Below are positions 59,860-64,000 of a DNA stretch of 64,000 nt, one piece after another. Numbering within the stretch: the stretch's first letter is position 1; each line of letters starts with the position of its first letter. A program made the position numbers and the translations under genes. Under the pieces are notes generated by a model. The model saw only the letters and a program-made list of their open reading frames with translations. It made no database searches and was not told the DNA's origin. Source of the DNA: Hevea brasiliensis (lineage: Eukaryota > Streptophyta > Magnoliopsida > Malpighiales > Euphorbiaceae); assembly GCF_030052815.1 (NCBI RefSeq), contig NC_079499.1, forward strand, positions 80,887,183-80,951,182, read 5' to 3'.

Positions 59860-61576
59860 CTACTTCTCATCTTGTTGTAACCCCAATTTATTGATTGTAT
59901 CTCCATATTTAGCTTCTTGTGCAATTGCTTCCTCAATCAACTCTTGCTTCTTCTTAACTCTAGTCCTTGTGATTGGAGCTTCTTGAGCAATTGCATCTTG
60001 AATCATCTCATGAACATTTCTAGGATCTTGTTGTTCTTGTTGATTTCCATCTTCCCCTCCCTCGTCAAAAGGATTCGTCCTCGAATCTTCACCTACATCG
60101 AAAGGGGAAAGATCAACAACATTAAAAGTGGCACTCACATTGTACTCACCAGAAAGATCCAACTTATAAGCATTGTCATTAATCTTGGCCACCACTTGAA
60201 ATGGACCATCTCCTCTAGAATGAAGCTTAGACTTCCTTTGAATTGGAAATCTTTCCTTTCTCATATGCACGCAAACCGAATCTCCTGGTTAGAAAGTAAC
60301 TCGCTTTCTTCCTTTATTAGCTTGGACAGCGTATCTCTTATTCTTCTTCTTAATGTGCTGTTTAGCTTGTTCATGGATCCTTTTAACCAATTCAGCCTTC
60401 TTTTTTCCATCTAAACTTGAAATCTCAAGCACAGGCAAAGGAATCAAATCTAATGGAGTTAAAGGATTAAACCCATAAACAATCTCAAAAGGTGAAACAC
60501 CAGTAGAAGAATGCACACTTCGGTTTTATGCAAATTCAACAAATGGTATACATCCTTCTCGTGATTTCAAATTCCTTTTAACAATAGATGCAAAAGAGTT
60601 GTTAACGTTCTATTAACTACTTCAGTTTGTCCATCAGTCTGTGGGTGACATGTAGTAGAAAATAGCAACTTAGTACCCAACTTGCCCCACAATATTTTCC
60701 AAAAGTAGCTTAGGAACTTAACATTTCTATCACTAACAATGCTCTTAGGGATGCCATGCAATCTCACAACTTCCCTAAAGAATAAATCAACAATATTTGT
60801 GGCATCATCAGTTTTATGGCAAGGAATGAAATGTGCCATTTTAGAAAATCCGTCCTCTATCACAAATATAGAATCTTTACCTTCCCTAGACCTAGGCAAC
60901 CCCAAAATAAAGTCCATAGACAAATCAACCCATGGTTCACTAGGTACAGGCAAAGGTGTATATAAGCCTTGAGGTAAGACTATAGACTTTGCTTTCTTAC
61001 ATGTGATACACCTGTAACACACTCTCTCCACATTTCTCTTCATATGAGGCCAAAAGAAGTGTTCTCTCAATGTATTGAAAGTCTTAGTAACTCCAAAATG
61101 TCTCATGAGACCACCACTATGTGACACGCACAAGTAACTCCCTCATAGAGCAATTAGGCACACGTAATTTATTCTTGCGAAATAAAAACCCATCATGCCT
61201 ATAAAACTTTTGAAAAGTAGTTCTCTCATATGCATCATAAACAATAGCAAAATCGGAATCCTTAGCATTCAACTTTTTCACATACTCAAAACCTAACAAT
61301 TTTGCGTTAAGAGTAGAGATAAGAGCATACCTGTGTGACAATGCGTCAGCAGCTACATTTTCCTTACCTTGCTTATGCTGGATAACATAAGAAAAAGTCT
61401 CAATAAATTCCACCCACTTGGCATGCCTATGGTTGAGTTTGTTTTGCCCCTTCAAGTGTTTCAATGATTCATGATCAGAATGAATGATGAACTCCTTTGG
61501 CCACAAGTAGTGCTGCCATGTCTCCAATGCTTCCATCAAGGCATAAAGCTCTTTGTCATATGTTGAGTAGTTCAAT
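59860..61576 (-). pseudogene. G pol: RNase H C-terminal part and integrase (broken)
   Basis: RNase H continues with [10 protein letters not shown] (about 61568-61540), [14 protein letters not shown] and [11 protein letters not shown] (about 61360). The integrase has [11 protein letters not shown] (about 61120), a C-x2-C ([11 protein letters not shown] near 61015-60985), [31 protein letters not shown] and [16 protein letters not shown] (about 60650-60605). The C-terminal region has [20 protein letters not shown] (about 60515-60455), GDGPFQVVAKINDNAYKLD and an acidic tail. Frameshifts lie near 61125, 60567 and 60520, with a stop near 60287. Confidence 0.87.
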
Positions 61577-62884
61577 CATAGCTGTTAAAGGAACGCCTCA
61601 GGCATGGCGACCCAGGCTCCTGGCTCAACGCCTTAAAGCTCTCGAGGCGGGAGATCTTCCTGAGGTGAGCCCAGGTGGCCGAGGCGCACCAAGGTGCAAG
61701 GCGTGCCCCAGGCGCGCCTAAACCACACCAAGCCTAGAAATTTCATTTTCTTTGGACCATCGGGCAAAAAAATAAAAGAAGAAGAAAAAGAAGACCAGGC
61801 CTAGAATTTTCATTTTCTTTAGATCATCGGGCTAAAAAATAAAAGGAGGAGGAGGAGGACAAGGAGGAGGAGGAGGAGAAGGCTTCTCTACAACTTTAGG
61901 CTCCAGCTCCAACTTGGCAGAAGAATCTCCAGGTTGTTACTTCTTCTTTCTTTCTTTCTTTCTTTCTTCTTCTTCTTCTTCTTCTTCTTCTTCTTCTTCT
62001 TCTTCTTCTTGCTTCTTTATTGCTTCTTGAAGACATGAGCTGGCCGGTCTTTTTCTTCTTATTTCTTTCTTCCTTTCTTGATTCTTCTTCTTCTATCTTT
62101 CTTCTTGCTTTTTTGCTGCTTCTTGAGGACATGAGCTGGCTGATCTTCTTCTTTCTTTCTTTCGTTCTTCTTCTTGATTTTCTTCTGCTTCTTGAAGACA
62201 TGAGCTGGGTGGGTTCATTTCTGCTTCTTGAAGACGCCATCTTCCTATATCACAATTTGCTTATTTTTCTTCTTTGTTTATCTATTAAGTAGCTATCATT
62301 TTTCCCTTCTTTTTTGCAATCTAGGTGGTGACATGCAAAAGTGACATGATTTGAAGAAGCTAATGGGCTGATAGATAGTTATTAATTTTTTATGTTTTTA
62401 ATTCTATTTTTATAAATTAAATATTAAATGAATTACTTTTATATTAAAAACATAATTATTCATAATAAGTTTATATAATTCATTTCAAATAATTTTAAAT
62501 TATATTTAGTAACATATTATTAAATTAAATATGTAGTAAAAATACTAAAAATTAAAAATTTTATTAGAATAGAAAATTAAAATTATCATTTTAACATTAT
62601 ATTTGATTAAAAATAAAATTAATATAATGTATTTTAATAATAGTTTTTACTCATATATATAATTTAATTGATGATGGTGGTGCAATAAGTAATAAAATAA
62701 ATAATAAATTACATATATTATCATATGTAATTAATATTAAATTAATTAAACCTAAAGTGCATATATAATTTATTTTTATAATTTTTAAAAAATTTTTGAT
62801 CCTCACCTCACTCAGGCGTGCACCTTGTGCCTAGGCTCCAGGACCCTTGGCGCCTCGGTGCGCCTTGAGCCTTTAATAACTATG
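61577..62884. mobile_element. hAT-like non-autonomous DNA transposon in G RNase H
   Basis: A 1308-bp insertion flanked by the 8-bp duplication AGTTCAAT (61569-61576 and 62885-62892). Inverted termini are CATAGCTGTTAAAGG and, at the other end, the complement CATAGTTATTAAAGG, followed by GC-rich AGGCGCACC-type subterminal repeats. An 8-bp duplication and short inverted ends fit hAT. It has no transposase; the Arg-rich minus frame at 62240-61896 is an artefact of TTC repeats. Confidence 0.85.
61955..62210 (+). repeat. (TTC)n tract and GACATGAGCTGG repeats
   Basis: Within the hAT-like insert, TTC triplets (about 61966-62010) are followed by three copies of a CTTCTTGAAGACATGAGCTGG-like block near 62022, 62120 and 62190. 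Confidence 0.85.
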
Positions 62885-63204
62885 AGTTCAATGCTGCACC
62901 ATTTAGCTTTTCACTAAAATATGCAATGGGACGTCTCTCTTGCATCAAAACAACACCTATACCAATCCCAGAAGCATCACATTCTATTTCAAATGTTTTA
63001 GTGAAATCAGGAAGACTCAGTAATGGGGCAGAACATAATTTAACTTTAATTAAGTTAAAAGCACAGTTTTGTTCCTCACCCCATGTAAAGCCAACATTCT
63101 TTTTAACGATCTCTGTCAAGCGTGTAGCTAAAGTACTAAAATCCTTAACAATCATTCTATAAGAACTAGATAAATCATGAAAACTACGTACCTCAGTAAC
63201 AGAT
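62885..63204 (-). pseudogene. G pol: RT tail and RNase H start
   Basis: The minus reading SVTEVRSFHDLSSSYR (about 63195-63148), KNVGFTWGEEQ, and RNase H ECDASGIGIGVVLMQ (about 62990-62945) runs to EKLNGAALN, where the hAT-like insert enters. It resumes at 61576. The upstream RT is beyond copia H. Confidence 0.87.
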
Positions 63205-63430
63205 TGTTGGAATCCCTTAATTAGTGCATTAGCTGTAAATTAGAATGTGTTAAAATCCCTTAATTAGTGCATTAGCTGTAAATTAGAATGTAAATTAGTG
63301 ATATTAGGGATATTTGTATTTATTAGCTTTTATTTTCTTTCCTATTAAGGCTATAGCCTTTGTGCATAAATTTGAATCATTGTAACACTGTGAAATACAT
63401 CAAGAAATTCTTAAATTCTCTCTAATCTCA
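63205..63430 (+). repeat. 5' LTR of copia H
   Basis: About 226 bp from TGTTGG to ...CTAATCTCA. A 38-bp direct duplication at 63211-63248 and 63254-63291 lies near its start. Confidence 0.75.
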
Positions 63431-63433
63431 ACT

Positions 63434-63445
63434 TGGTATCAGAGC
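63434..63445 (+). other. Primer-binding site of copia H
   Basis: TGGTATCAGAGC, a perfect initiator methionine tRNA complement, three bases after the LTR. Confidence 0.9.
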
Positions 63446-63861
63446 CTTAGCCATTTTTTCTGGCTTTTTTTTTTTTTTTTTTTTTTTTTTGCAGGGAGAA
63501 AATAGTGAGAAATAGTTAGGGTTTGTGTGGGTAAGCCTTGAAAGCGGGTCTGTTGAGGGAGGTAGTTGTCACCGCCCATTTAGGAAGGAAGAGAACCTCG
63601 TCGCTGGTCCTTGCGTGGATTCTCGCCGCCATCCGGTGAGGTGCAGGATCCCACGTGCCGATAGAAGATTTCCGCCTTTTGTACACGCACCGGGAAGTGA
63701 GCCTATTCCTGGTCAGTTTTTTCTGACCGCACTTTTTTTTTTTCGATGACATCCCTAGTGTACCGCATCTCTGCCCAGTCCATTCCTATCTCTTGGTTTG
63801 CAATTTTGTTTTTGGGCATTTGTCTTTTTTCTACTGTTTCTTTTAATCATTTCTCTGAATC
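63446..63861 (+). other. Leader of copia H with T26 run
   Basis: A T run at 63465-63490, then relatively GC-rich leader (63530-63720) without a supported gene. The two opposed short frames there are judged fortuitous. Confidence 0.7.
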
Positions 63862-64000
63862 ATGTATGATGCAAAAAAGTTAGTAGTTGAAGGGAAAATA
63901 ACTACTACAACTGAAAATTTCTCATTAATTATTAGCCCCGTAAAGCTTGATGGGACAAATTACCTTGCATGGTTTAACTCGTGTCTCATTTTTATTCAAG
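63862..64000 (+). CDS. Copia H gag, N-terminus (runs off the window)
   Basis: The ATG at 63862 opens 46 codons to the window end without a stop. KLDGTNYLAWFNSCLIFIQ is the N-terminal Gag signature of plant copia elements (KL-x-G-x-NY-x-x-W). The protein would form the element's particle. No damage is visible in this short part, so H may be a young insertion. Confidence 0.85.
   Translation, partial: MYDAKKLVVEGKITTTTENFSLIISPVKLDGTNYLAWFNSCLIFIQ

Larger units (their letters stand above)
59018..63204 (-). mobile_element. Ty3/gypsy element G, minus strand, 5' part cut off
   Basis: RNase H and integrase sequence (63204 down to 59860) is followed by an LTR-like region (about 59850-59255). It is interrupted by a hAT-like insertion and, at 63205, by copia H. 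Domain order is Ty3/gypsy, but the protein differs clearly from chromoviruses A, B and D, and I see no chromodomain. The clade is not assigned. Confidence 0.82.
63205..64000 (+). mobile_element. Ty1/copia element H, 5' end
   Basis: A short LTR beginning TGTTGGAATCCC is followed by a perfect primer site and a Gag start; the element runs off the window. It is inserted in G. A target duplication cannot be tested without the 3' end. Confidence 0.82.

Noticed and set aside
59860..60120. Chromodomain at the end of G integrase
   Set aside because: The C-terminal region has an acidic tail with EAxAQEA-type repeats, without the aromatic and WE motifs seen in A and B.
61896..62240. Minus-strand Arg/Lys-rich ORF of 114 residues
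   Set aside because: It is the reverse reading of TTC/TTCTTC repeats inside the hAT-like insert.

Overview
The window is plant nuclear DNA, almost certainly from a eudicot. Spliceosomal introns, plant Ty3/gypsy and Ty1/copia retrotransposons with initiator-tRNA primer sites, a Cassandra element carrying 5S rRNA sequence, MITEs and a Polycomb RING1-like gene all point that way. The species is not identifiable from what I can see; a woody, repeat-rich genome is a guess. All alignments and boundaries were made by eye.

Positions 1-52572 are one chromovirus-type Ty3/gypsy element (A, + strand, Tekay/Del-like, with a C-terminal chromodomain) that has been repeatedly invaded. Its 5' LTR begins outside the window and its 3' LTR ends at 52572. 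Inside it lie a chimeric Cassandra insertion (1324-3014), a reversed solo LTR (5339-8889), a complete but dead Ty1/copia element C on the minus strand (9492-40632) and two solo LTRs within A's own 3' LTR (43668-47409 and 48282-52340). C was itself hit by two more chromovirus insertions: D (12970-21183, rearranged, internal part inverted) and B (23301-36444, both LTRs present). B carries a solo LTR of the same family as C (26710-28815). Every one of these insertions can be closed by a matching 5-bp target-site duplication, so the insertion order A > C > B > C-family solo LTR reads directly from the sequence. No coding region of A, B, C or D is open; all carry stops, frameshifts or deletions.

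Positions 52573-58990 are host DNA. A foldback MITE and a (GA)n tract lie upstream of the first three exons of a RING1-like Polycomb E3 ubiquitin ligase gene (56038-58782). The third exon ends after the first two zinc-binding cysteines of the RING finger. Its third intron (or a breakpoint) then runs into a minus-strand Ty3/gypsy element G (about 59018-63204), which carries a hAT-like insert (61577-62884) and is cut by the start of a + strand Ty1/copia element H (63205 to beyond 64000).

The most notable observations are: a roughly 195-nt degenerate tandem module making up the core of the long chromovirus LTRs, with copy number differing between LTRs; a short GT-AG intron at the same place in the integrase of three chromovirus copies; chimeric elements with inverted LTRs joined next to primer-binding-site sequence; and patches where CAG/CTG triplets have collapsed to CG in element B, which may be a sequencing artefact.
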